DNA of 64,000 bases from Gossypium raimondii (lineage: Eukaryota; Streptophyta; Magnoliopsida; Malvales; Malvaceae): the NCBI RefSeq assembly GCF_025698545.1, contig NC_068569.1, positions 2,542,001 to 2,606,000 on the forward strand. Direction: 5' to 3'. This document shows, piece after piece, positions 52,230 through 64,000 of this stretch (the stretch's first letter is position 1; each line of letters begins with the position of its first letter). The translations under genes were made by a program, and so were the position numbers. The notes beneath the pieces are model-generated. The model ran no database searches. It saw only the letters and a list, made by a program, of their open reading frames with translations, and was not told where the DNA came from.

Positions 52230-55200
52230 ATGGTACTCAATTGCTTTGACTGTTTTACTTTCTTTTTGGCTGAGTTGAATCGGTTGAACGTCGCATCTTG
52301 CTATTTGTTTTGTACTTTACTCTTTTTTTGAGTTATTCTATTTAGTTTCACTTATATTCAATATATCTTATCGTTTTGCAATCTTAAAAATATTGGTAGG
52401 AAATTCTTTGATGTATTCCTTGCTATTTCTTCTTCGCTTTTTCATGTTATATTGGAAAATGATGAATGGCTCTTGAATTATATATTACCAACATTCAAAT
52501 GTATCAGTTTCTAAGATTAGAAAATTTGAATGTTTAAGCTGACTTAAAAATCGAAATGCATTCAAGATGTAAAGCTAGGTTTGATTGGTGTTATTGTGTT
52601 TTATTTTTGCAAGTGAGTTTTATTTAAATGAAGTTTATGGTTAGGATTATTTTATTGGATCAGTCTATGAGGATATAAGTGTAATCTAGTTTCTATATGT
52701 TTAGGATCATAAGATTTGAAATCCTTTTTGTTACCAATTATTATTAGCTCTCACTCGATGTCTAACTATTAATAAAATACTGGAGATATTAAGTTGGCAG
52801 TATCAAATGAATAACTTTTAGTATTGGGTTTTGGATGGTGAAAATTGGTGGTAGTTATTTGAATCATAATTAGACTTAAGTTGGCAGTTGAAATGGAGGT
52901 TGAGGTTGCCATGCTGAGGTGATGCCACTATGCCAGTTAGTTTGGTGAGTGGCATTGACTGTCAATTTATGATTCTTTTGGATTTTGAATACTCATGTTA
53001 TGCTGCAAATTTGGTTCTCGATGAGGAATTACGTTCTTACGAACAAAGTTTAAGCGGTAGTACTTGATAGAGTGTCATGCCATTGTTAGGAAATTCACAC
53101 AGAATCTAAGAAATATTTCTTTGTTATAAGCTTTTCTTTACTTCATTTACAAAAAAATAGCACTATTTTACTCCTTGCCAAACACTTAGGTTTCATTCTT
53201 GCTCATCTTAAACTGATGTGCTTTGTTTATGATATGTAATGTTCACTACTTTGACATACTGCTTGTTTCAGGAAATCAAAAATAATTCATTCTTGATCTT
53301 TTTCATGACCTATTCTTTTTTGCATTATTGCTTCAGACAGTCAGTACTGTTTGTGTTTCTAATTTTTTTTTTTTTTTTTTTGTGTGGCTAATACTTTCAT
53401 ATACTCGCAGGCTGCTCCAGTTAACATTATTGTAGGTTCTCATGTATGGGTTGAAGATCCTGCACTTGCATGGGTTGATGGAGAAGTTTTTAAAATCAGC
53501 GGTGAAGAAGTTCATGTCCACACAACAAATGGAAAAACCGTGAGTTTATCTTATTGTTGTTATGAATATCTGTAGTGTGCCACATAATTATTTGAAAAAA
53601 AAAATTGTATTAGATGTCAATATGTTTGTGATTATTAACTCTACTATTTCAATCCTACTACATAACATACAAGTTCTAAAGGCAGACACAGCCGTATCAA
53701 GCAACTCCTATCTTAGCCATTGGTCTGCAGAATCTGTTTGTATCTAGTTTGAAACGTGCGGAGTTCATTTAGTTATTTCAGAGTGAACTTTGATATTTAG
53801 AGTTACTAGATTGTCTGCTATTTTTTCTTATATTTTCTAGTCTGTTTTTAGATGGATTCTACTTTTAGTCTCTTACTATTCTTACTGACCAAAGAACTGA
53901 TGGCAGGCTGTGGCAAATATCTCAAAGGTATTTCCAAAAGATACTGAGGCACCTCCCGGAGGTGTCGATGACATGACGAAGCTTTCATATTTGCATGAAC
54001 CTGGAGTGCTGCATAACTTGGCCATGAGATATGAACTTAATGAAATCTATGTAAGATATTTTTTGTTCTCGCTTTTCTATTGGCATGCTGAAGTAGATTT
54101 TGAGCAAAGATAATTGTCAATTTGATTTCAAAGCCATCATAGTCTTGCATGCTGAACTGCAGTTCTTTTCTACTTTCCTCAGACATACACTGGAAATATC
54201 TTGATTGCTATAAATCCATTCCAAAGGTTGCCACACCTCTATGATACTCACATGATGGAACAATATAAAGGGGCTGGATTTGGCGAGCTGAGTCCTCATG
54301 TTTTTGCTGTTGCAGATGTTGCATATAAGTAAATTCCCTCTTTTCTACATCAGATGTTTCCAAGTAATAAATACCCTCTGTTCTACAACAGATGTTTCTG
54401 AGTAATTCTGTCACTGATTTATGGTTTAAATAGGGCAATGATGAATGAGGGAAAGAGCAACTCAATTCTCGTTAGTGGAGAAAGTGGTGCTGGTAAGACT
54501 GAGACTACAAAGATGCTCATGCGATACCTTGCATACCTTGGTGGTCGATCAGGAGTTGAAGGGCGGACTGTTGAACAACAAGTTCTAGAAGTAAGAAAAT
54601 CTTAAACCTAACAACCTTCTTGGCTTCCTTGTTATTTGCTTAAATTCGTCATTCTTGTGTAGTTTCTGCTGTGGTTACCAAACATCCACCTGACTTGGTA
54701 CATATGGATGTTTAACATTTGCAGTCTAATCCTGTTCTTGAAGCTTTTGGAAATGCAAAAACTGTTAGAAACAACAACTCAAGGTGAGTGTCTATAGGAT
54801 TTGAAAATTACAACCTTCTTCATACATGATAGTCTATTCCACTCCCCATTTATAATATCAAATATAGGGTCTAAGGAGTTTTTCAAAGATGGGATTAAAG
54901 GTCAGTTCATGTTTTAGCCATTGCAGCTGGTTGGTCTATTTTAATACAACATGATGGCTTTTCCAATCAATTGTTTGATTTATCATTTATATGAATTAGT
55001 TTTTGTGTTTATCTGAGTTTTCTTGCCTGTTGGTCTGTTGGTTCTATGTAGTCGCTTTGGTAAATTTGTTGAGATTCAATTTGATAAGAATGGGAGGATT
55101 TCTGGGGCTGCTGTTCGTACATATTTGCTGGAACGGTCTCGAGTTTGTCAAATTTCAAATCCTGAAAGAAATTACCACTGCTTTTACCTTCTTTGTGCAG

Positions 55201-58200
55201 CACCGCCTGAGGTACTGATCTTTGAACTTATAATGAATATATCTGTTTTTGGCATCAACCTTAATGTGCATTTAGACTTGTCTATGATGCTAATGATTAG
55301 CAATTATTGGTTATGTTTTCTGACAATTTTCAGGTTAGAGAAAAGTTTAAATTGGGAGACCCTAAATCTTTCCATTACCTCAATCAATCGAGTTGCTATG
55401 CATTGGATGGGGTAGATGATGCTCAGGAGTACCTTGCAACTATAAGGGCCATGGATATAGTTGGAATCAGTGAAGAAGAGCAGGTCAGTCTTCTTTTCCA
55501 TTAGTTTGAATTTGAAAATATAGTGAAGTTGCAGTTGCATTCATAATTTTCACCATGAATGATTCTTTCAGGAGGCAATTTTTTGTGTTGTGGCTGCCAT
55601 TTTACATCTTGGAAATATTGAATTTGCAAAGGGAGCTGATGTTGACTCTTCGGTTATCAAGGACGAGAAATCTAGGTTCCATCTTAATATGACAGCTGAA
55701 CTGCTCAAGTATGATCTATTCCTCTTCTTGTTGAATGTATTTCTTTATTGTATTATTTCTTTAATCAGTATGTCTCATAAACAATGTATATAACAGATGT
55801 GATATCAAGAGCTTGGAAAATGCATTAATAAAGCGTGTGATGGTTACCCCAGAAGAAATTATTACAAGAACTCTGGATCCAGTTGCTGCAGTTGGTAGCA
55901 GGGATGCATTAGCTAAAACAATCTATTCTCGCTTGTTTGATTGGTAAAGGAACTTCATTTCTGCTTTATATTCGACCATGTGCATGAATTTCTAAAACAT
56001 TTTTCTTTGTTTCCATCAGGCTTGTGGATAAGATCAACTTTTCAATTGGACAAGATCCAAACTCTAAGCAATTGATTGGAGTACTTGATATTTATGGGTT
56101 TGAGAGCTTTAAGCTTAATAGGCAAGGCATTTTCCTCTTTAAGTACAATAAAATAAAGCGCTTGCTATTGTAGCTAACAAGGTTTCCATTATTTTCTTTT
56201 ATCTACAGTTTTGAACAGTTTTGCATAAATTTTACTAATGAAAAACTGCAGCAGCATTTCAATCAGGTTTGTGACTTTTATATAGTTATTTTCCCCTTCT
56301 TCAGATGCTAACTTGAGCATGCTTATTCTGAATAATTTTGTCTTTGCAGCATGTTTTTAAAATGGAACAGGAGGAATACACAAAAGAAGAAATTAATTGG
56401 AGCTACATAGAATTTGTTGACAACCAGGATGTTTTGGATTTGATAGAGAAGGTCTGAAATTGTTGCTTGCTTATCTCTTCTTCGTTTATATGAGCTAATC
56501 TTTTGAAGAATATGATATGTTTTTGTTTCTTCATAAGTATTCTTCTCCGTCTTGTCATGTGTCATGTTGCATAATTACAATCACTTGGTTCTATCTTTCT
56601 GCAGAAACCTGGAGGAATAATTGCGCTTCTTGATGAAGCTTGGTATGCTTCTATTATTTTTCTTTATTTGATATTTATTTTTTTCGTATTAAGGGACCCA
56701 AGTAGCTATAGTTGCTGTGTAGCTTATAGTGCTTCTGTGAACATGCATATGATGCTTATTTAGCGAAGAAGAGATTACTTCCTGTATCAGTTACCATCCT
56801 GTACACTGTTGTTACTTTCGGTTAATTTCATGTTTACTTGACTGCTTCATGCAGTATGTTTCCTAAATCCACACATGAAACATTTGCTCAGAAGTTGTTT
56901 CAGACATTCAAAAACAACAAGCGCTTTATCAAACCGAAACTATCTCGTACTAGTTTTACAATTTCTCACTATGCTGGAGAGGTAACTTGTTTCGCCTTAC
57001 AAGTTATATATCTCCAAAGTTTCTGTGACTGATGTTAACTTAACTGAATGTTTGTTGTCCTCTCCATAGGTAACTTATCTGGCTGATTTGTTCCTTGACA
57101 AGAACAAAGATTATGTAGTGGCTGAACATCAGGATCTCTTGACAGCCTCAAAATGCTCCTTTGTGGCTAGTTTGTTTCCTCCTCCTGCTGAGGAGTCCTC
57201 AAAATCATCCAAATTTTCATCCATTGGATCACGCTTTAAGGTATTATTGGTCCATTTATCAATTCTATTTTAAGTTGCACCTTGTGAAAAGTGAAGCTTT
57301 CAAAATGTTTCAAACCTTAAATAAAGGGATTAAAAATGCTCAGGCATCTAATTTAGAATATGGTCTCTATAACCCAGGTTTTGGGTGTCAGCATAGAGTA
57401 CCTGTTCCTGGTCAGAAAACTAATAATAGGACCACGAGAAATAGAATTCTAAGTTCATCAGTATGGTTTATATAGACGCCAGACTTTTGACCTAGTGTTT
57501 CTTTTTGTATCTTGGATGAAGTTCTTTTTTTTTTTTGTGTGTGTGTGTGGGTGTGTGTATGCACGTATTTTTTTTTGGGGGGGGGGGTTGATCCGCTCAT
57601 TCTAATAATACAATTATTATGCACCTATTTTGGTGGGTATATGGTATTAACATGAATGATTTCTAGAGACAGATGACCTGGTTGATAGATTCTTCTTCAT
57701 TTGCAGTTGCAACTACTAACTTGGAATTTTATATAATTTCCTCTGAAAAGTAAATATATATTTTTAAATTGCAGCTACAACTTCAATCTTTGATGGAGAC
57801 GTTGAATTCCACAGAGCCTCACTATATTAGATGTGTGAAGCCAAACAATGTCCTCAAGCCTGCTATTTTTGAGAATGCCAGTATAATTCAGCAATTAAGA
57901 TGTGGTGTGAGTATAATTTAGCAGTTTAATAATTCTATTTGTTTTGCTCCAAATTATCAAATCTGGTCCTTTTGGTGGTTGTTATGAAGTTATTTGTGTC
58001 TTTTCTTTCTTGTAGGGTGTTCTTGAGGCAATTAGGATCAGCTGCGCAGGATATCCAACAAGAAGAACATTTTATGAGTTTCTTCATCGTTTTGGTGTTC
58101 TTGCTCCAGAAATTTTGGCGGGGAAGTAAGTTGTATAGCACAGAGATGGACATTTTCATCCAATGGATGCTAACCTTGATAATGTATAAGATGAAAAAAA

Positions 58201-61200
58201 TGCATCACAGTTTTGCTAATTTAACATTACATGATAGACCAACTAAGATCTTTCTATTTAATATTTCTCATGAAGTGGGTGGTATAGAACTTCAAGTTGT
58301 GCTTTTGAAATTTTTGAGCCAAAGACTTGTACAATTGTACTATAATCCCCCCCCCTCCCTTTATGTTATATTGATTGATGTTGATATTAATGTAATGCAT
58401 CTTTTGTCTACTTTAATTTCTCCCTACTATTGCATATGGTTTTACTTGATGATTTTACCATTTACTTTTTCTTTCTTTGCATGTGCAGTCATGATGACAA
58501 GGTTGCATGTCAAATGATCCTTGACAAGATGGGATTGAAAGGTTATCAGGTAACTGAAACACAACCTTACAGTTTTTTATTATGGTCATGACATTTAGGA
58601 AGTATAATGGGATGAGAGGATTAAGGGGAGGTCCTGTCCATCATAGAAATCTAATTTCACTTTGTCCTAGCCCTTGTCAATAGGAATAGGTGTTCTCACT
58701 TCCCAGTCTTTGCTCCAACAGGTTGTTGTTAGATCTGTGAGAAATGGAGAATAGCTAGAGGATTACCGATTTTCAAGTACCATAATCTCTTGAGCATGCC
58801 TCTAACTGATAATTGATACATGTGATGTATTTCTCATGCCACACCTTTTTTCTGGTTAGCTTGGGCTATTAGCACCGCTGAGTTCATGGCAGTAGGAATC
58901 AAGAGATGATTTATAATGAAAATATCTGCTTGTATCTTTGAATCCTACTCGTAAACTGGGTCAGTAATGGCTGATTTGTCCTTAACATGTTCCATGCAAA
59001 ACAGGGCTGGAATATGTGAAATCCTTGATTAATTGCAGTTTACTCCAAGTAGTATGACCACAGGAAAAAAGGCTCCATGTTGGGCCTTGATTTGGCTTTA
59101 AAGACTACCTCACCCAGTTGTTATAGCCTGCCATCTCTATCGCTAAAGTACCTAATTTGGTTGGATTGATCATTGTTTCTTTCCATTTTCATTATGAATG
59201 CTGCTCATTTGAGTGGTTTGATGAGTGAATGTACCTTTGGTGAATTATTGTCAATTGCTATCTAGCATTTTTAGCTCTGTTAGAGGTGTAGCCATCTGTC
59301 TCTAATGTCCACTGTGATTAAAGACCTTGAGGGATCGTCCATGCAAAACATACACAACAATTAGTGTGCATTCACCGGTGGGTTTTTAATTTTGTGCATT
59401 ACTCTGTTTAACATGATTGGCATGGCAGATAGGTAAGACCAAAATTTTCCTTAGAGCTGGTCAGATGGCTGAGTTAGATGCCAGAAGGGCAGAAGTGCTT
59501 GGAAATGCAGCCAGAACCATTCAAAGACAGATTCGGACGTATATTGCACGGAAGGAATTCATTGAACTACGTAAAGCTGCAATTATGTTGCAGTCACATT
59601 GGCGAGGTATCTTTTTAGTGTCATTTGAAGTTCAAAAAGCAATGTGTGAAGCTGATGATATTCACTCTTCAGAAGTAGGAAGTGTAGAAGTATTTTTTGA
59701 AATGCAATCGTGGTTCAGATTCTCTTAGTTTTGACATTTTAGCACGCTGAAATGCATATCCGGTTTATGTCATGACCTGTTTGTTTTTATTTTTCGCTGT
59801 ATAGGTATACTAGCCTGCAAGCTATATGAGCAGTTGAGAAGGGAAGCAGCCGCTTTGAAGATTCAAAAGAACTTTAGGCGGCACATTGCCAGGGAATCCT
59901 ATTTAACAGTAAGGCAGTCCGCAATCACATTGCAGACTGGCTTAAGGGCAATGACTGCTCGGAATGAATTCAGATTCAGAAAGCAAACTAAGGCTGCAAT
60001 TATCATTCAGGTTCTGCTATAACTACTTAATCATGTTATCTTAGGCCTTGTTTGATGGACTATTGAAAAAATTAAATCTATTGAAAATTAATATTTTCAA
60101 TGATTTAATTTTTTATACATGTTTGATAATCCAAAATAAAAACAACCTGATAGAATTTTTGTCTGAAAAAGTGTGGAAAATAATAAATAGATAAGAGCTA
60201 CTTATCACTTAATGGAGAATATTTTCAATTAATTCAATTTTATTTTATTTATTTTAATATTATATTATCCTATAAAAACTTTATGTTTAAAATTTGATTT
60301 TTGTTTAGAGGAAAGTGAAATGTTTAAAATTAAGGATAAAATGTAGAATATAATTTTTTTGTAATTTAAAATCTATATTTATAAAACAACCTAATTGTAT
60401 TCCGTAATTAATTTTAAGTAATAAACAATTTTATAACTTAAATTCAGTACTTAAATTTTCAATATTTAATTTTTCAACACTTATTTTTTCAGCACTTAAT
60501 TTTTCAGTTTATCAAATAACACTTTAATCTTTATAAAATTAATGTGATTTTTGGATGAAAGTTGCACCTTATTGTGAAGCAATGAAGTTGTGGAACTCAA
60601 TTTGGAGAATTAAATATTTACTTAATACTTTTCTTAACATTCAGGCTGCTTTCCGTTGCCATGTTGCATACTCTTATTATAAGAGTCTCCAGAAAGCTGC
60701 ATTAACTACTCAATGTGGTTGGAGGAGAAGGGTTGCTAGGAGAGAGCTCAGAAAGCTCAAGATGGTTTGATCACTTTTTTTCTGTGCAACTTTGCTCAAA
60801 AAACCTTTAATGCACTTTGCATTTTAAACAAACTAATCATTACTTTAAATTTATTTAGGCTGCCAGAGAAACAGGGGCTCTCAAAGAAGCAAAAGACAAG
60901 CTGGAAAAACGTGTAGAAGAACTTACATGGCGTTTGCAGCTTGAGAAACGTTTGAGGGTAATTTATGCCATTTTTATGTTCTATCATACATTATTGTTTT
61001 TTTACAATTTTCTGTAAAACGTCATCATTACCTGTTTTAACCAGTAAAACCTTTACTTTTGATTTAATGACAGACTGATTTAGAAGAGGAGAAGGCACAA
61101 GAAATTGCCAAGTTGCATGATGCTTTGCATGCAGTGCAAATACAAGTGGAAGAAGCAAATGCTAGAGTCATAAAAGAGCAAGAGGCTGCTCGGAAAGCTA

Positions 61201-64000
61201 TTGAGGAAGCTCCTCCAGTTATTAAGGAGACTCCTGTTATTGTTGAGGACACAGAAAAGGTTAATTCCTTGGCTGCTGAAGTAGAGAATTTGAAGGTAAG
61301 AATTCTAACCTTCGCAATTGTGGTCGGTGTATGTCTATTTCCCTCCTCTGAGATTCTCTACAAATATATATATCTATCTATCTAGAATATATGCTCTCAA
61401 TGAATCTCAACTGTAGCACCATATGCTGACATGTTTAGTTGCTGCCAGCGGCTACAACATCATTTTGTTAGGGTGTAAAATTGAAAACCAGATGAAATTG
61501 CCAATCAAGACTGAGAATAGATGAATCAATTTATGTCAATGAATCTATGAAGTTACAGGATAAATGTCAGTCAAGGATTACAATAAATCAGAAATTATTT
61601 ACTGTTTTTTTCCCCCCTTGTGTTTAATGTGGATCGACTTCTGCCTGCAAAAGATATTGGCAAACAACTAGCTCAAACATTGTTGGCTATCCTGGAGTCT
61701 TTAGAAACTTTAACTATGACAGCAAGGATGAAATGTTCATTTGTCATTGTAGGCTTCGTTGCTATCTGAAACAAAGGCAGCAGAAGAGGCTCGTAATGCT
61801 TGTACAGATGCTGAAACCAGAAATGCAGAGCTGGTGAAGAAACTTGAAGAGTCTGAGCGAAAAGTGGACCAACTTCAGGAATCAGTGCAGAGGTCTGTGT
61901 AGAAAAGAAAGTTGTTTGAACACAAACTAGCTTTACTTTGTATCTGTTGAGCATCCACCCTAAAGCCAGCTGGCAATTACAAGGCAGGCCCAACTTTAAT
62001 ATAAGACCATAGGGAACTAGTACTTAACAGATGTGGGATAACACCACTTAACAGTATCAAAATGTGAAAAGAAAAACAAAGGAGGTAGAAACGGGACCCA
62101 ATCCCAATAATCTCAGAGCCGACAAATTGCAAAATTAATTCTCCTTTTTCGATCCTGTCTGGTTTTCAGTTGTTATGATGCACTAATTTATCTGCCACAC
62201 ATATATTACTTTACCTAATGCTTCAGTTTGCAAACACCCTTCCTTTGCCTTTTTCCCCCTTCTATGTCTAATTGAAACTTCTTGATTCAATATCGTTCAA
62301 CCTATTAAAGTTGATTTGTTCTATGCTCAGGCTGGAAGAGAAGCTTGCCAATTCGGAATCCGAGATTCAAGTACTTCGCCAGCAGTCACTGGCAATATCT
62401 CCAACCGGGAAATCTTTGACTGCAAGACAAAGAACAATGATTCTTCCTGTACAAATTAGATATTATTAGTTCATTACGCATTCTCATTTTGTAAACTTTA
62501 ATGTACAATCTTAGAGAAATATATTCTGATTATTTGTTAACTAATTTGCAGAGGACACCAGAGAATGGAAATGTTCTAAACGGAGAAACAAAGGTCCCAT
62601 CGGTAGTGAACATCATTATTTGTGATAATGGGAACTTAAAATTCGTAAGATAGATGATCTTCTAGATTTTATATTATATTGCTTACTGCTCAATTTCTTC
62701 TCAGGATACAACTCTTGCCTTATCAAATGTACGTGAGCCTGAATCTGAGGAAAAGCCTCAGAAATACCTCAATGAAAAGCAGCAGGTTAGTGGCCGTTGA
62801 AATTCATGAAACTTTTTATGAACTCGTTCTAATATCTTATCTGAAACTTAATTTTGAATATGATATTCCTATTCATATGGATGTACCGGTTTTGATTATT
62901 GCTTCTAATCTGCCTTTTGTGTTTCAGGAGAATCAGGACCTACTGATCAAGTGTATATCACAAAATTTGGGATTTTCCGGGAGCAAGCCGATTGCTGCTT
63001 GTGTCGTATACAAATGTCTTCTTCACTGGAGGTCATTTGAAGTTGAAAGAACAACTGTTTTTGACCGCATCATTCAAACAATAGCTTCTGCCATAGAGGT
63101 AAGCTATAATTTGGCTTTTAAAGTTTTGTGCATTATTAGCCAATAAATTTTCATCAGCTCTGAAAAGCACATTCTCAAGGCTGATAGGATTAGATTGGAA
63201 CCAACTGCAAGTCACCACTAACTTGTCTTTATATCATTTCTGGATGAAAAGATGAAAAGAATATCATTAATGTAAGCTATGTCTGCTTTACTGAAGGTCC
63301 AGGACAATAATGATGTCTTAGCCTATTGGTTATCTAATTCATCGACATTGTTACTGCTGCTCCAACACACACTTAAAGCAAGTGGAGCTGCCAGTTTGAC
63401 ACCACAAAGACGAAGAGCAACATCAGCTTCACTCTTTGGGAGGATGTCTCAAGTAAGCAACTATTATCTTGCTGAAATAATTATCCTAGCCTTTCCATAT
63501 ATTAAAGTAATTATCTTTTCCTGTTTTTCTTTTCTTTTAATATGAATACTAGGGTCTACGGGCATCTCCCCAAAGTGCTGGACTTTCATTTCTCAGTGGT
63601 CGTGGGCTTAGTAGATTAGATGACTTACGGCAAGTTGAGGCCAAGTATCCTGCATTACTGTTTAAGCAGCAGCTTACTGCCTTCCTTGAGAAGATATATG
63701 GAATGATAAGAGACAATCTGAAGAAAGAGATCTCTCCATTGCTTGGCTTGTGTATTCAGGTTATTGCTAAGTTATCTCTTTTTCAGTTAACGCTTTTTGT
63801 TCCCTTTTCACTTTTGAAAATGAAAATGAGAATGACAATTTTCTTTTTGGGAGAAGAGGGGGAGATGTGTGGTTGTGGGGGTTATGCAACATGGGGTCTC
63901 ACTGCTATGTTGTTTATGGTTATCTTGTGACTAAGGATGCAAATAAGTATGAATAAATACACCGCAGCACCTTTAATTGCATATTTTCAATACATTGCAG
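52230..64000 (+). CDS. XI-K: Class XI myosin heavy chain, XI-K type, 31 exons, 3' end outside window
   Basis: Exons: 52230-52232, 53411-53539, 53907-54050, 54183-54328, 54434-54590, 54725-54783, 55052-55211, 55334-55483, 55572-55708, 55797-55943, 56020-56121, 56209-56266, 56350-56451, 56605-56642, 56855-56981, 57070-57240, 57775-57906, 58016-58125, 58489-58549, 59429-59606, 59805-60010, 60645-60764, 60859-60957, 61074-61295, 61753-61892, 62331-62448, 62552-62602, 62705-62785, 62928-63098, 63297-63452 and 63553-63759: 1294 codons in one frame. Residues 1-50 are the SH3-like part ([18 protein letters not shown]), the P-loop GESGAGKT is at 156-163, and the motor runs to about 735 ([29 protein letters not shown]). 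IQ motifs follow (about 735-879; [28 protein letters not shown]), then coiled coil (880-1072) and the start of the cargo-binding dilute/globular tail. It most resembles Arabidopsis XI-K, which drives fast organelle movement on actin and tip growth. About 240 tail residues lie beyond the window, which ends on an intron AG. Confidence 0.95.
56122..56208 (+). other. GC-AG intron in the myosin motor
   Basis: The exon ends ...AGCTTAATAG, then GCAAGG, where a GT is expected, and the intron ends ATCTACAG. AG|GCAAGG is the usual extended match of GC donors. Splicing restores SFKLNSFEQF without a gap; the next GT downstream would insert extra residues into a conserved region. Confidence 0.8.
60043..60525. 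mobile_element. AT-rich MITE-like element in the myosin intron between IQ exons, copy 2
   Basis: Left end GGCCTTGTTTGATGGAC and right end inverted AAGTGTTATTTGATAAACTG resemble the ends at 50562-50941. It fills most of the 634-base intron between exons 21 and 22. Inner repeats CACTTAATTTTTCAG / CACTTATTTTTTCAG lie at the right. Confidence 0.55.

Noticed and set aside
53384-53410. Coding extension in front of myosin exon 2 (ANTFIYSQ)
   Set aside because: It has no ATG and precedes a clean TCGCAG acceptor; the family start fits the separate ATG exon.
57939-58517. 192-codon plus frame across the myosin gene
   Set aside because: It crosses two exons and introns in the wrong phase; the spliced motor frame is clear.

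Overview
The window is plant nuclear DNA from a dicot. It has spliced genes with GT-AG introns, AT-rich intergenic DNA, plant-specific families (class XI myosin, a UGT73-type glycosyltransferase, plastid threonine synthase) and many short non-autonomous transposons. The MITE types and the protein sequences look most like a Malvaceae genome such as Gossypium. That is recognition, not proof. All exon maps were made by eye from splice sites, reading phase and remembered family sequences.

Layout. 1-7656 (+): last 12 exons of a large Ser/Arg-rich nuclear-type protein (Arabidopsis At4g29790/At2g19390 type). About 10060-11107 (+): decayed clade A PP2C (ABI1/HAB1 type) pseudogene. 11885-14456 (-): MKK2-type MAP kinase kinase, 8 exons, 361 aa. 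16737-18467 (-): CFIm25/CFIS1 mRNA 3'-end processing factor, 7 exons, 218 aa. 19237-21221 (-): LYAR-type zinc-finger gene, probably a pseudogene, with a MITE in an intron. 22372-23760 and 27083-27546 (+): fragments of LINE retrotransposons. 30589-32412 (+): single-exon proline-rich membrane protein with a C-terminal DUF761-like motif. 36595-38043 (+): UGT73-like gene broken by one nonsense codon in the sugar-donor box. 38415-39059: hairpin element with a perfect 9-bp target-site duplication. 41456-43060 (-): threonine synthase, intronless, 534 aa. 43061-52229: gene-free AT-rich DNA with several inverted-repeat elements. 52230-64000 (+): first 31 exons of a myosin XI-K gene, which runs off the right edge exactly at an intron acceptor.

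Functional overview. The genes form no pathway cluster; they are independent housekeeping and signalling genes. From memory of Arabidopsis, At4g29790, At4g29810 (MKK2), At4g29820 (CFIS1) and At4g29840 (threonine synthase) lie in this order, and the LYAR homologue At2g19385 lies beside the paralogous gene At2g19390. The left two thirds of the window therefore looks like a conserved ancestral block, stretched by transposons and interrupted by pseudogenes. The DUF761 gene, the UGT and the myosin do not fit that block from memory.

The most distinctive non-genic structure is the 645-bp hairpin at 38415-39059: near-complementary arms of about 235 bp, 27-bp tandem units rich in GGCGCC, and identical 9-bp flanks. 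It is best explained as a Mutator-type MITE that could be a small-RNA source. I found no evidence for a wholly new gene system.
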